A stretch of DNA of 64,000 bases from Sycon ciliatum (taxonomy: Eukaryota > Porifera > Calcarea > Leucosolenida > Sycettidae). The DNA lies in contig NC_088647.1 of the NCBI RefSeq assembly GCF_964019385.1, positions 7,381,128 to 7,445,127 on the forward strand. The letters run 5' to 3'. This document shows positions 17,575 to 28,317 of the stretch, piece after piece. A program made the translations under genes and the position numbers. Positions within the stretch are counted from its first letter, which is position 1, and every line of letters begins with the position of its first letter. Under the pieces are notes generated by a model. The model had not been told where the DNA came from and searched no databases. It saw only the letters and a program-made list of their open reading frames with translations.

Positions 17575-18343
17575 GGCCAGAAGTTGGGCGCTGTCACTGT
17601 GGAGAGTGCACAGAAGATCGGAGCACTCTGGCGAATGCGCCGCTGCCTGAATCACCAGTCACGCATGACCTACTTTAGATCGCTTATCATGTCTGACCTG
17701 CTGTATGCTTCAAACGCGTACTCTAGCTCACTGCAAAGAAGGTACCTCGACCGTCTACAGGTCCTGCAGAACAGTGGGGCTCGTGCTGTCTTTGGCCGCC
17801 CTCCGTGGTCGTCTGCCCGCGACCTGCTGGAGCACATGTCAGTGTTCCCTGTGGCAGAAGTCTTCAATCAGAAGCTAGCATACCTGGTGTGGCGCTGTCG
17901 TTATGCACTGGCAAGTCCAGAGTTGCAAGCCCTGCTAACCCCCGCTGCACCCGGCCCTACTCGGCTCCAATCTGCCATGGGCCTGTGCGTGCCAGTTTCC
18001 CATTCAGTTGCAGGGCGGGGGCGCTTTGCTTGCAAGGGTGCTGTATTATGGAATGCCCTCCCCAGCGACATCCGTGCCATCCATCATGCTCGGCAGTTTC
18101 GCACGCAGGTAATCCCCTGTACCTGTGCCCTGTAGATGCTGAAGACAAGCGAAATCTTCTGTTTTTTTCTGTTTTCTTTCTGTTGTACCCGATCTCCCTC
18201 TGATGTACTGCTGACTCTATGCTGAAGATCTAAGCATTTAAATTCTCATTCTCATTATAATTTTTATATTCGCTTTCATGTTATTGGGTTCTATGCCCGT
18301 TTGAATTTGCGAATCAAAATAAATACAAACAAACAAACAAACT
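17575..18343 (+). pseudogene. 5'-truncated non-LTR retrotransposon with (CAAA)n tail
   Basis: Encodes the C-terminal part of an RT protein: KIGALWRMRRCLN, MSDLLYASNAYS, LDRLQVLQNSGARAVFG and LWNALPSDIRAIHHARQF, then stop at 18135. The 3' untranslated region ends in about four CAAA units (18325-18342). Everything before the RT thumb is missing. It is inserted in the opposite orientation into an ORF1 sequence. Confidence 0.65.
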
Positions 18344-18344
18344 G

Positions 18345-19020
18345 GCATCGATGGTCACTCTTGCGGAAGCACGCCCACTTTCTGACAGCCATACACTGCA
18401 GGTGTGGACAGGAATGGAGGCGCCCAGAAACTCACTCCTGGTTTTGATAAATTGCCTGAAGTGGCTCTCAGTGCTATCTGTGGCGATATTGCCCACATAC
18501 ACCACAGCACGCTTGTTTTTGGGTCGTTCTGAGGAGACAAGCTTCCACGAGTCATCCTCAATAACATGGAAGATTGGCTTGGATTCTGTCACATCTGTCT
18601 GGTACTTGGTGGGGATGGCATCTTGGTCGCCATCCCCTTCACACTCGTCACTGCTACGGGAGATGTTGCAGAGGACGCTGCCATCCTCTTCACGTTCACA
18701 CTCGTCACCGCTACGGGAAACGTTGCTGGGGACGCTACGGGACATCGTGGTGCCATGCTTTCGAGTACCTGTACCCGCACTGCCTGCTTTGGTACGCCTA
18801 CGCCACTCTTTGAAGCTGCTGAGAGACGACAGTACTCTGACTGCATCCGGTAGGACGTTCCAAAGGGAGGCAGGGCGAGATCGTCCGGCGCGGGTTCGTG
18901 TAGCTGGTAGACGGAACCCCAGGGCGAGATCCAGGCGCGTCCTACGATCCGCGCAGCGTACGAAGAGCTCCTGGAGGGATGGACTCGCACTGGCGTGTAT
19001 ACACCTTCAGACAAAGACCA
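18345..19020 (-). pseudogene. ORF1 of non-LTR element with RRM-like motif, interrupted
   Basis: The minus-strand frame includes a basic stretch (LWNVLPDAVRVLSSL, KEWRRRTKAG), an acidic Ser-rich segment, then VVYVGNIATDSTESHFRQFI and SARVTIDA, where the CAAA-tailed element interrupts it. VYVGNI resembles the RNP2 strand of an RRM, as found in ORF1 proteins that bind the element RNA. Similar YVGNV wording occurs in the ORF1 remnant at 36.6 kb. Confidence 0.5.
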
Positions 19021-19689
19021 GGACCTTCTGCCGATATAGCTCGACTTGTCAGGGGTTCTAGGGCTGATAATCCCCTGACCCAGGGGATTATTCTTCATAA
19101 TCCACTAGGTGAGGGGAAAGAGCCCAAGACTTTGGACTGCTCTCACTATACCTAGCGAGAGTAGGCCAAAGCAAGCTAGCCAAACAAACCCCAAAGAGCC
19201 AGCCTGGAAGCCGCTGTGTGAAATCTCAATCAAATGATCTTATTATAGGAAGGTAATTGAACAAGTGGACATATTTACAAAACTCTTACATGAGCACCGT
19301 GAATATGTTTTTTGTATTAGATGAACATGGATGTGAACGTGCAATTACAGCTACTCGTGAATAATTGGCAACAAGGTACATGTATGTCTGCAACGTCAAT
19401 GACAACGTTGCCATGGGAACTGAACAACAAATGAAAGAAAATACATTGTATTGTATCGTAAATATTGTAAATTTACTATGGAACCTAAACAAGAGAAATG
19501 TTGTTCTTTGTATTTTGAATTCGCAAGAAATCCAACACGCCCGCATCTCGATGTCAACAACAATGTTGCCATGGAAACTGAACACTGGTCATACTGCCCA
19601 TCACCTCGCCCCCCCCTTCCCAAACGACAATCCATTTACAAGACTTGGAGTTGTAGAGGGTTGGTTAATGGTTTTTTTTAGTAAACCAG
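19021..19689. other. No gene; two RFX-type X-box-like sites
   Basis: GTTGCCATGGGAAC (19407-19420) and GTTGCCATGGAAAC (19565-19578) each match the palindromic X-box at 13 of 14 positions. They are embedded in a roughly duplicated 50-bp block. The segment 19028-19100 shares AGCTCGACTTGTCAGGGG with 22297. Confidence 0.35.
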
Positions 19690-20258
19690 ATGAGTGAAAA
19701 CCCATAAATCAATAGGCTGAGAAAATTCGAAGAGAAAAACGCACAGATGAGGACTTACAAGAGTACACAACATGTGGGGCCTGAACTCCCACCAGGACAA
19801 GAAGAAAACCATAACAGGCTGAGGCAATGTAAAGAGAAAAAGATCAGGACTTACAAGAGTACACGCAAAAACAACATGTGGGGCCTGAACTCCCACCAGA
19901 AAAAGAAGAAAACCATAATAGGCTGAAGCAAAATACAGAGAAGAAAAAACACAGATCAGGACTTACATGTAAAAGAGTACACGCAAAACAACATGTGGGG
20001 CCTGAACTCCCACCAGAACAAGAAGAAAACCATAATAGGCTGAGGCAAAATACAGAGAAGAAAAAAACACAGATCAGGACTTTACAAGAGTACACGCAAA
20101 AACAACATGTGGGGCCTGAACTCCCACCAGAACAAGAAAAAAACCATAACAGGCTGAGGCAATGTAAAGAGAAAAAAACACAGATCAGGACTTACAAGAA
20201 TAAACGCAAAAACATGTGGGGCCTGAACTCCCACTACAAAACAATAGCAATATAAAAA
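19690..20258. repeat. Minisatellite, five units of 104-117 bp
   Basis: CATGTGGGGCCTGAACTCCCA recurs with starts at 19771, 19875, 19992, 20106 and 20213. Length variation is mostly in A-rich spacers. The long Glu/Lys/Gln-rich reading frame across it is a by-product of the repeat. Confidence 0.9.
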
Positions 20259-20317
20259 GATCAGGACGGGAAAAGAAAGAAAACAGAGGAATGCCAGGCA
20301 ACTAAAACAAGAGTGAG

Positions 20318-21539
20318 TCACGACAGCTTGATGACAACTGTGGCACCCTCCGCGGCATACACATTGCCAATGCTGATCAGGGCCCGGCGACGCTTACGGT
20401 TGGGGAGTGCCGAGTCATTTTCACTGTCGGTGTCTTCCCGCGCAACTGTTGTCTTTGGCTTGCAGGGTTCTTGTGCTGGCTGGTCCTGACAACGGTTGAG
20501 GATGTCAGATGTTGCCATCTGTTTTTTTCTCGGAGGTGACCTTATACTGCCGCACAGCGTCGCTGCGGTGTCCAGTCACCTCTTTAATCGTCTGTTCATC
20601 AACTCCGTTGTCGTACAGTTGTGTAGCGCACGTCCGCCGCAAGGAATGGTTCGTGAAGAACCCACTGAGGCCACCTCTGCTGCAGATATCTGCAACCATA
20701 CACCGCAATGTGTTCTTCCCAAGAGGCACATTGCCGAACCACGTTTGCTCCGTTGGCTTCTGCAAAGGCTTCAGGTAAAATGCTTGAGCTTCACTCGGTC
20801 GCTTTGCTACGTACTTCTTGAATATGGCAACCGGGCATCGAGGTTGGCAGCTAGGGTTGTCATAAGCGCGCACAGACTTCTGCTGGACTTTGCGGCTTTT
20901 AAGCCCGCCCTGATTGGTTTTCGACACTTCCTCCGTATAGAGCAGATAAGATCTGCCATCCTCAGGCTCATGGAGGGTTATCTGCGAGTTCGGCAGATAT
21001 CTCGGGGATCGGTGCTCTTCGCCACTTCGCAGAGCGAAGTTCTTCCCAACCAAGAAAAACACGGTATCCAGCAGCTGCTGGGGCTGGTCACTACCGAGAC
21101 CGCCAGCTTCCCAGAGCTTGTCCTCGTCCTTTGGCCAGATCGGCTGCGCTTGGCGGCGTTGACCTGTAGACGTTCTGGCGGACTCCTTCATGCATGTGTC
21201 CATCACATCCTGAAATCCCTTGTACTCAAAGGAATTGAAGAAGGCACAGCTTGGCCGCTTTTCGCGCACTGCGCGCTGCAGTTCGACTACAATTTCGTGG
21301 ACAGTTTTACCCGGGTATTTCTGGCCTTTTTGGTCCCTGATCTCCAAAACAAATCGCTGGAGTAGCCAAACCAGCTCGATGTCGCCAACCTCCCATATTG
21401 GCGCTTTCACGGCAGCCACCAGCATCTCATTGGGATATGTGTCCGTTCGACTTTTCCGCAACTCATCCCATATGGTTACAGCCCACTTCATCTTCCTCCT
21501 GGTGTTGACGGGAACGGACGCTTCGGCCTTATCTGACAC
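20318..21539 (-). CDS. Crypton-like tyrosine recombinase (KIAA1958/DUF3504 type)
   Basis: The main frame, 21539 to 20505, encodes 344 aa. An N-terminal helical part (NTRRKMKWAVTIWDELRKSR, VWLLQRFVLEIRD) resembles the SAM-like domain of Crypton recombinases. The catalytic part shows an Arg motif (ALRSGEEHR), a Lys hairpin (VSKTNQGG), H-x-x-R (HSLRR), G-H-R and a final Tyr (VRQYK). This enzyme class cuts and rejoins DNA through a tyrosine. The frame ends early at an A7 run (near 20520). One base shift there continues with MATSDILN to a stop at 20318, as relatives end. No terminal repeats were seen, as usual for Cryptons. It could also be a domesticated host gene. Confidence 0.7.
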
Positions 21540-22321
21540 CTCGTTGTCCGTGACCCTGACAAATTAAGTACAGCTGCAATGGTGTCTTCAACTTCATTCT
21601 CCCGAGTCAAGCTCCGTATGAAGACACCCATGAAGAAGATTGCCTGATGAGTCCAGCGGGGACGAAACGTACGTCGCAATCGAGCTATGTCGTTGCTGTG
21701 TCATCTTCTATGTGCCATGCGCTACTTGATGTACCAGCCTGCGATGCCGGATACCGCCAACCATGCATCGACCAGGCGCCAGGCGCGAACTGATGGTGGT
21801 GGTGGTGAGAAGGAGAGCTCTGTGCTAGAACTTTGCAGCCTAGAGAGCGTGTGTGGGCAGGCGTGTGTTTACCGCCATATTGCCGGGTGTGTCTTTACCA
21901 CCATATTTATCAACTATCTTCGACAACTGCAACAACAAGGGCAAGCAATGCAAGGCTGGCAACAACTGAAAATTGACAGTACTTCATTCTTCTTTTCTTG
22001 CAGCAGAGAGCCCATATGAAGGTGTTTAGTTTTACAACCAGGGAGTAGTACAATACCAAGAGTACTCTTGACAATACCAATGTACTACTCCCTTACTAAA
22101 GTTAGTACAAGCATTGTTTTTCATTTGTCAGATTGTGTTTTGTTCCTGTGTTTTGTTCCTGTGTCATGTTTCCTTGCTTGCAAGCTTGCCTTGCCTTTTT
22201 GTTGAGCTTGAAAAAGTACTACTGAGTACTGTACTCCCTGCTTACAACTGAAAAAGTGTGAAAGCCAACAACTGTGTACCGTGATGGCTGCGCTGACCCC
22301 TGACAAGTCGAGCTATATACA
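21540..22321. other. No gene seen; short hairpin at 22039-22094
   Basis: The hairpin has ends GGGAGTAGTACA and TGTACTACTCCC. A minus-strand frame at 21488-21679 may be 5' sequence of the recombinase but has no recognisable motif. Confidence 0.4.
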
Positions 22322-22425
22322 GATAGTGCACGGATTGGTCCTCGGAAGAATATTTTTCATAATCCCCGCGGCGCTGCGCGCCTTGGGGATTATGAAAAAT
22401 ATTCTCCTCGGATCCGTGCACTATC
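22322..22425. repeat. Hairpin element, arms about 45 bp
   Basis: Left arm starts GATAGTGCACGGAT, right arm ends ATCCGTGCACTATC. The middle (AATATTTTTCATAATCCCC) is also complementary with few mismatches. It may mark a small fold-back element next to the 3' end of the non-LTR copy. Confidence 0.75.
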
Positions 22426-23820
22426 CTATACGTACTTCTCCAATCCTGAACACCTGCATGCGTTCCAGGAGATTACTGGCACGAGAGAATCCTGGCCTGC
22501 CGTAGACTGCTCTTGCCCCCACGGTTTTGTGCTACTTGGAGCCGATCGATCTGGGCCTGGGTGAGACCTGGGCTAAGCGCAACGGACCTATACAGTAGAT
22601 CCGGCATGATAGCTGCCTTGAAGCACAGCACACGGCTAGCAAGTGTTAGCGACTTTCGTGTCCGCCACAGAGTTCCAATTTTCTTAAAATGGCTTTCGTG
22701 ATGCTCGCATCGACCTGGGGCTGCCATGACATGCGTACATCCAAGATGATGCCAAGGTAGCGGGCACTGGTGACGCTTGGCACGGGTATGCCATCACACT
22801 TTACCACAACGTTTGGACTCTGGCCATTGGATCCTGCAAAGACAAGGAGCTGACTCTTGGTGGCGTTGAGGATGAGACTACGGGAGGCTAGCCAGCGAGC
22901 TAGGCTAGAGACAGCTGTTGTGAGCTCAGAAGAAACGCGGTCAGCGCTGCGGCGGCTGGAAGTCAAGGCTATATCGTCTGCAAACTGGATTGACGTAGTC
23001 GGAGAGGTAACAGTCGGTACGTCTCTAGTGTATATGCTGAAGAGCAGAGGCCCCAGGACCGAACCCTGCGGAACACCGCAGGTGCATGTAACAACCCTTC
23101 CGAGTGCGGTACCAGTGCGCACTTGCTGTTGGCGACTTGACAGGTAATGCTTGAACCAAGTCAGTGCTCCTCCAGTAACGCCAATGTCAAAAAGTCCTGG
23201 ATAAGAATGCTGTGTTTGACTTTGTCGAAGGCTTTCGACATATCTTGAAGGCAGGTTGCCACAACTAGACCGTCATCTCGCCCAGTGTCAACTCTGTCAG
23301 TTAGTAGGGCAAGAGCATCTTCCGTAGAGTGCCCATGACGGAACGCAAATTGGGTCACTGCCAAGATGTTCATCCGTGCGACATGTTTCACCAACGATTT
23401 CTGCACGATCTTCTCAAGGATTTTGGACAGTATCGGTAGCAGTGATACCGGTCGGACATTTTTGGGAACAGAGGGATCACCAGACTTGTGGAGCGGTACA
23501 ACGTGAGCTAATTTGAACTGCTGTGGAACTTCGCCGCTGGATAAGGATGCATTAAACAATGTCGTAAGACATGAAGCTAGCATATCAGCACAATGCTTGA
23601 TCAGGAGACTTGGGATTCCATCACTTCCAGTAGCTTTGGCCGGGTTGACTTGCTGCAGCAAGCGCTCCAAAGCATCCACTGTGACGGGTGGAAAGGACAC
23701 TAGGGAATGCTCTGCAGGGGGTCCAGCAGGCAGGAGTAGTTCGGATGGCCGAGTGATGTCCGTGAAGACAGTCTCGAAAGCAGACGTAATCGCCTCCACA
23801 CCACACGATGGCTCCTGATG

Positions 23821-24179
23821 CAGGGGCGGATCCAGACCCCAAAGCTGAGGGGTGCGAGGATGAAACTTACATATTTTCTTTTACAGTAGTAAACCAAAGA
23901 CATAGTATGTTATGTGTGTTACTATATAATATCGGATAATTACACATACATGTAGCACCAAGATGAGTAGTATGATTAGTTACACATTGAAAGTCAAAAG
24001 TTACAAGTAATTTACGACTGCTACCGGTATGATTCTCAGTCAGACACAGATTATGCTATGTACATGCTATATACACAATATCAACTCTAGTCAGAATTCA
24101 GGGCGGCTGTTCAGTTCCTTTGCACCCCCCTGGATCCAACCCTGTTCTGTATAGTACAACGAGCCTGGGCCTGGCCTGA

Positions 24180-24214
<35 letters not shown>

Positions 24215-24268
24215 AAAAATCCTGACGGGTTCATTTGCACCCTTCGCACCCCCCTGGATCCGCCCCTG
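23821..24268. mobile_element. MITE with 15-bp perfect TIRs and 5-bp duplication
   Basis: 448 bp with CAGGGGCGGATCCAG at the left end and its exact complement at the right. TGATG is repeated on both sides (23816-23820 and 24269-24273). It contains a T32 run (24182-24213) and a second internal copy of the CCTGGATCC end sequence at 24129, suggesting an internal duplication. It interrupts the RT frame of the surrounding non-LTR element. It could be hAT-related by its CAGGGGCGG end, but the duplication is shorter than the usual 8 bp. Confidence 0.75.
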
Positions 24269-24885
24269 TGATGTGTCCGCTTTCGACCGGTAACGGAGTT
24301 TATGACGGACCATAGCTGGCGGGGGTTTCCCGTGTTCTCCGAGCACTTGTTTCGAAAGAACTCGTTCCGTTTACGCCTGTAGGCATTTGATGCAGCTGAC
24401 CGGGCCTGTTTGAATGCTGAGTGGGCCTGCTGGCAAGTTTTGTCCGATAGCCAACGCTTGTGCAGCCTGTTCTTCCGCATAGTAAGCTGATACAGCTCTC
24501 TGTCCGACCACGGTGGTTCGCTTGGGTGTTTCCGGCTTTGCTTGCAAGTAAATGGAGCATGGCGATCCAGAACAGTTATAAACTTTGAATGCCAGTCTTG
24601 CCACATTTCATCCACGTTAGCATGAGCAGGAAAAGCATACAAGTTTCCAGCAGTAAGGTCATTTCGGGAGTGGTTTATATTGATGTTGCGGAGATTTCGG
24701 GTGGATGTAGCCGGCTTACTGGTCGACTGCTTGGGCACGGAAATGTCCAGCTTGGCAAGAACTGCAAAGTGATCACTGATCGTGCACTGAATGACATGGC
24801 ACATCGCTACTGTTTCGGGACGGGCTAGGATTAGGTCGATTACGGTACCTTGGGGGAAGTCGGGCGTCACACGCGTGGCACTATC

Positions 24886-25067
24886 TGTAACAGTTTTCCC
24901 CTGTTCTCTATAACTTTACACTCCCTCGCACCTCATGCGTCTTACGCCTGTCTATTAGCACCTTCATTGGCGCCATTGCCACATGTATACTATCACATTT
25001 GTATATAACTGGTCGAGGCACGCTCAACCAGGCCTCTTACTTTTCAAGTTTGATTAAACCTGTTACA
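24886..25067 (+). repeat. 5' LTR
   Basis: 182 bp, TG...CA, with 8-bp inverted ends TGTAACAG/CTGTTACA. A TATATAA word at 25002-25008 may serve the promoter. Confidence 0.95.
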
Positions 25068-25068
25068 C

Positions 25069-25080
25069 TGGTAGCAGAGG
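25069..25080 (+). promoter_or_regulatory. Primer binding site for initiator tRNA-Met
   Basis: TGGTAGCAGAGG, one base after the LTR, is the complement of the conserved animal initiator tRNA-Met 3' end (CCTCTGCTACCA). Confidence 0.85.
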
Positions 25081-25920
25081 ATGGTTACTACTCTGCTTTT
25101 GGCAGGTGTTCTGGTCGCTCTGCTTACGCTCCTCGTACTCGTCGTTCGGCTGATAAACGATATCAAGACCGCTCAGCGCGTTAGCCAAGGAAACCGAACG
25201 ATACATCCGAACTCGGAACCGTGGGAGCCAACACCCCGCCTTACAAAAGAGCCGCCTGTGTTTGGAGGAGATTCCGCTACATTCAAAGAATGGACGTTTG
25301 CAATGGACATGGCCCTACGGTCGTTGGCACTCCCAAATGCGGCACAGAGGGTCGACTACGCGGCAGGATTTTTGACTGGAAACGCTCGTCTTTGGTTGAT
25401 AGCGGCATTGGAAGCTAACCAAGTGTTTTCCGACTGGCCTGCTCTGAAAGCGGCACTTGGCGATGTGTACGGACCACGGCACAACGAGGAAATATCGCGT
25501 ATGGGACTAATTTCCGCAGCGCAGCGCGGGTCGCTGGACGCATACATTGCTGCTTTCACTCGCCTCAGCCTGCAAGTGCCGGAAATCGACCACCACACCA
25601 GAGCGCTGCTGTTCGTCAGGGGTCTAGTTCCGCACATCCAGCGACAGGTCATGCGTGAGCATCCACGTACCCTGGAGCAAGCTGTCATGGCAGCAAACAC
25701 CGTGGAGCAGTCGTCAGGGCCACCGGCGTCGGGGCCACCAGCCAGTAGAGAGTCGCGTTCCGTGCCCAGCTTCCGTGGTCAGGGCCTCCGCAAGCTGACG
25801 GACCAAGAGCGTGTCCAACTGCGAGCAATGGGACACTGCTTTGCTTGCAGGAAGCCAGGCCACCTCGCTAAAGACTGTACTGACGGTGGACAGCGCTACC
25901 CAAACGCTGGTCGCCAGTAA
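25081..25920 (+). CDS. gag: gag
   Basis: 279 aa. The ATG directly follows the last base of the primer binding site, so there is no leader between them. Residues 4-24 form a strongly hydrophobic stretch rich in Leu and Val, unusual for a Ty3/gypsy Gag and similar to a membrane anchor. The middle is a typical retrotransposon Gag region (FGGDSATFKEWTFAMD, RLWLIAALEAN, VPEIDHHTRALLFVRGL). The C-terminus holds one CCHC zinc knuckle, CFACRKPGHLAKDC, which binds RNA. The frame ends at TAA 25918-25920. The pol frame overlaps it in the -1 phase, with a slippery heptamer just before the stop. The true start could be a later Met if the first is skipped. Confidence 0.88.
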   Translation: MVTTLLLAGVLVALLTLLVLVVRLINDIKTAQRVSQGNRTIHPNSEPWEPTPRLTKEPPVFGGDSATFKEWTFAMDMALRSLALPNAAQRVDYAAGFLTGNARLWLIAALEANQVFSDWPALKAALGDVYGPRHNEEISRMGLISAAQRGSLDAYIAAFTRLSLQVPEIDHHTRALLFVRGLVPHIQRQVMREHPRTLEQAVMAANTVEQSSGPPASGPPASRESRSVPSFRGQGLRKLTDQERVQLRAMGHCFACRKPGHLAKDCTDGGQRYPNAGRQ

Positions 25921-27540
25921 GAAAGGGGGTGCGCTTACTGGCGACGACCGAAGCACCCACGCCGGTACCAGTCGCTAACCGGTTCGGAGCTCTGGAGGTT
26001 GAAGACGTTGCTCTCCAGGAACCTACGGAGCCGGAGACACCCATAGCTGTAGGAAATTGTCCCGTTGCAGAAAGGTGTCATGTCAGCAACGTCAGCGTCG
26101 GCAATGAACCTGAACACGACCTACTGCGCATACAGGGAAAGATCGGCGGTCGCCGTGCAGTGATGCTGATAGATTCCGGTTCGACGCATGACTTCATTGC
26201 AGACAGTTTTGTTCGAAAGCATCATCTTGACACGGATGCAAGCTCAGCAGTGCTGAGCGTAACATTGGCGGACGGCTCGACCAGCGAGGTCCCGCAGATT
26301 TCCACACGCACGCTAAGGGTGACAGTCGGGGGCTTCAGTGAGGAACAGCACTTTACTGTGTATCCCCTGACTCGCTACGACGCTATTCTTGGCAAGCCGT
26401 GGCTTACAAGGAACAACCCCAGCATCAACTTCCGTACGAACGAAGTTCAGTTGGACGGTGAGCCCTTTGTTGCCAAATTGCCTTCAGCTAACCCGCCGAC
26501 AGCCGACCGGCCATCTGTGGAAAGCATGTTTATCAGTGGCCGACAAGCTCGTCATGCCCTGAGGAGTGGAGCCGAGGGGTTTCTTGCATGGGTCACTGCT
26601 GCAAACGAGGAGAATCGTTCCGGGCCACAACTCCAGGAATCAGAGCAACAAGACATCCAGAACCTGCTCAAGAGGTACCAGGATTTATTTCCAGACGAGC
26701 TGCCGAATGAGCTTCCACCGAAGAGACCAGTCGACCATGAAATCCAGATAGAAGATGGAGCCAGACCACCGTCTCGACCCGCCTACCGCCTGCCGAAACC
26801 GGAGATGGACGAGCTCCAGTCACAGCTGTCAGAATTACTTGAGAAGGGATTCATTGAGCCAAGTAAGTCGCCATACGGTGCACCTGTGTTTTTTGTGAAA
26901 AAGTCGGATGGTACTCTGAGAATGGTGTGCGATTGGCGAGAATTGAATAGAATTACGATCAAAAACAAAGCTTGTCTTCCTAATATTGATGACTTATTCG
27001 ACACGATCCAGGGCAGTGCATATTTCTCCAAGTTGGACTTGCGGTCGGGGTACAATCAAATCAGAATTCAAGACTCGGATGTTTCTAAGACGGCCATTAA
27101 TACGCCGTTCGGCCACTTCCAATTTAGAGTCATGGGATTCGGGCTGACTAATGCCCCGGCCACCTTTCAGTCACTCATGAACTCTATTCTGCAACCGCAT
27201 CTCCGAAAATTCGTTGTAGTATTCTTGGATGACATTCTAGTTTTCAGCAAGACCTGGGAAGATCATCAGCATCATCTTCAAACAGTTCTAGAAACACTTA
27301 GAAATAGTGAGCTGTATTGCAAACAGTCTAAATGCGAATTCGGCGTGAGAGAAGTTCTCTTCTTGGGGCATAAAATCAACGGCACATCAATTTCCCCTGA
27401 TCCCAAGAAGATAAGTGCTGTGGAAACATGGCCAACTCCGTCGTCAGTAACTGATGTGAGGAAGTTTCTTGGCTTTGCAAACTATTTCCGAAGGTTCATA
27501 GATCGACACTCGCGCCACCCGACTTCCTCAACCCTATTCA
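25884..27540 (+). CDS. pol: pol, N-terminal part: protease and reverse transcriptase
   Basis: The frame is -1 relative to gag and open from 25884. After a linker comes an aspartic protease with active site LIDSGSTHDF. The RT follows with LEKGFIEPSKSPYGAPV, FVKKSDGTLRMVCDWRELN, FSKLDLRSGYNQIRI and the catalytic VFLDDILVFS. The thumb ends at RKFLGFANYFRRFID. About residue 530 the family sequence stops and the frame runs into integrase-coding DNA in a different phase, stopping at 27611. RNase H and integrase zinc finger and core are therefore lost. The RT motifs are intact, but the product cannot complete integration alone. Confidence 0.9.
25899..25905 (+). promoter_or_regulatory. Candidate -1 ribosomal frameshift site
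   Basis: CCCAAAC in the phase C-CCA-AAC of gag matches the X-XXY-YYZ slippery rule. It lies in the short overlap where gag and the -1 pol frame are both open (25884-25917). Slippage here would bypass the gag stop at 25918. Confidence 0.55.
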
Positions 27541-28117
27541 GGGAGGCAGAGATTCAGCTGATTGGTTGCAAGCAAGACAAGACGCGGTCAAGATCTCACA
27601 AGATGCGTTAGTGGCAGCTCAAGCTCGTCAGGCCTTCTATGCAGATCGGACAAGGGTCGAGGGAAAGCTGAAGGTGGGAGATTTGGTAATGGTCTACCGG
27701 GATTTCCTCCTGACTCCTGAAGCTCGGGACCGACCATCCCATAAATTACGCCCCAAGTGGTTTGGCCCCTTTCCTATAACCCATGTGGTCGGCCCGAATG
27801 CCTACAAGCTCAAGTTGCCTCATACCAGCCGCTGTCACCCGGTATTTAATGTGTCGGCACTCCGTGCCTACGAGAAGAACGCTATTCCTAATAGGAGACA
27901 GCCTACGCCTCCGCCTATCACGGACCTTGATGGTCATGCCCGCTATGTGGTGGAGAACATTCTCAGTCACCGCCGCCGGCAGAATCAGCTTCAGTACCTA
28001 GTCAAGTGGCAAGGCTACTCTGATGCCACTTGGGAGCCTGAACATTATTTGTTGGATGAATCTGGTAATGACATTGTTCCACTTCAGAAGTACAAAACCT
28101 TGGCTTCTGCCCGCTGA
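27510..28117 (+). pseudogene. pol, C-terminal part: integrase tail and chromodomain
   Basis: Open in another phase to the stop at 28117. It encodes the end of integrase (LVAAQARQAFYADRTR, VGDLVMVYRD, LRPKWFGPFPITHVVGPNAYKL) and a chromodomain (YVVENILSHRRRQNQ, YLVKWQGYSDATWEPE with its aromatic cage residues). Chromodomains of chromoviruses steer insertion toward marked chromatin. No start codon of its own is evident. The deletion junction with RT is near 27495-27515. In a parent element the two parts would be one frame. Confidence 0.85.
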
Positions 28118-28304
28118 GTTTTGCAGTTGAACTTCTAGTTTCACCTTACACATTTGTTGAGCTTATTACACTTTAATTTGCATGGAGTTTCAGTCATCTT
28201 ATTGTGTTACTTCAGTGCAAAGCCTTTTTTCGTCTCGCACGTGTTTGCGCTTATTGTACTCTATTCCACTTGAGCATTTGGGTTATAAGCTCCTTCCTCT
28301 CCAT

Positions 28305-28317
28305 AGGAGGGGGATGA
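28305..28317 (+). promoter_or_regulatory. Polypurine tract
   Basis: AGGAGGGGGATGA directly precedes the 3' LTR, where plus-strand DNA synthesis would be primed. Confidence 0.8.

Noticed and set aside
19878..20255. 125-aa Glu/Lys/Gln-rich open frame
   Set aside because: It is a translation of the 104-117-bp minisatellite, with no start context, splice sites or conserved motif.
23821..24268. T32 run read as the poly(A) tail of an inserted SINE
   Set aside because: The run is internal to a segment with perfect 15-bp inverted ends and a target duplication, so a DNA-type MITE explains the boundaries better.
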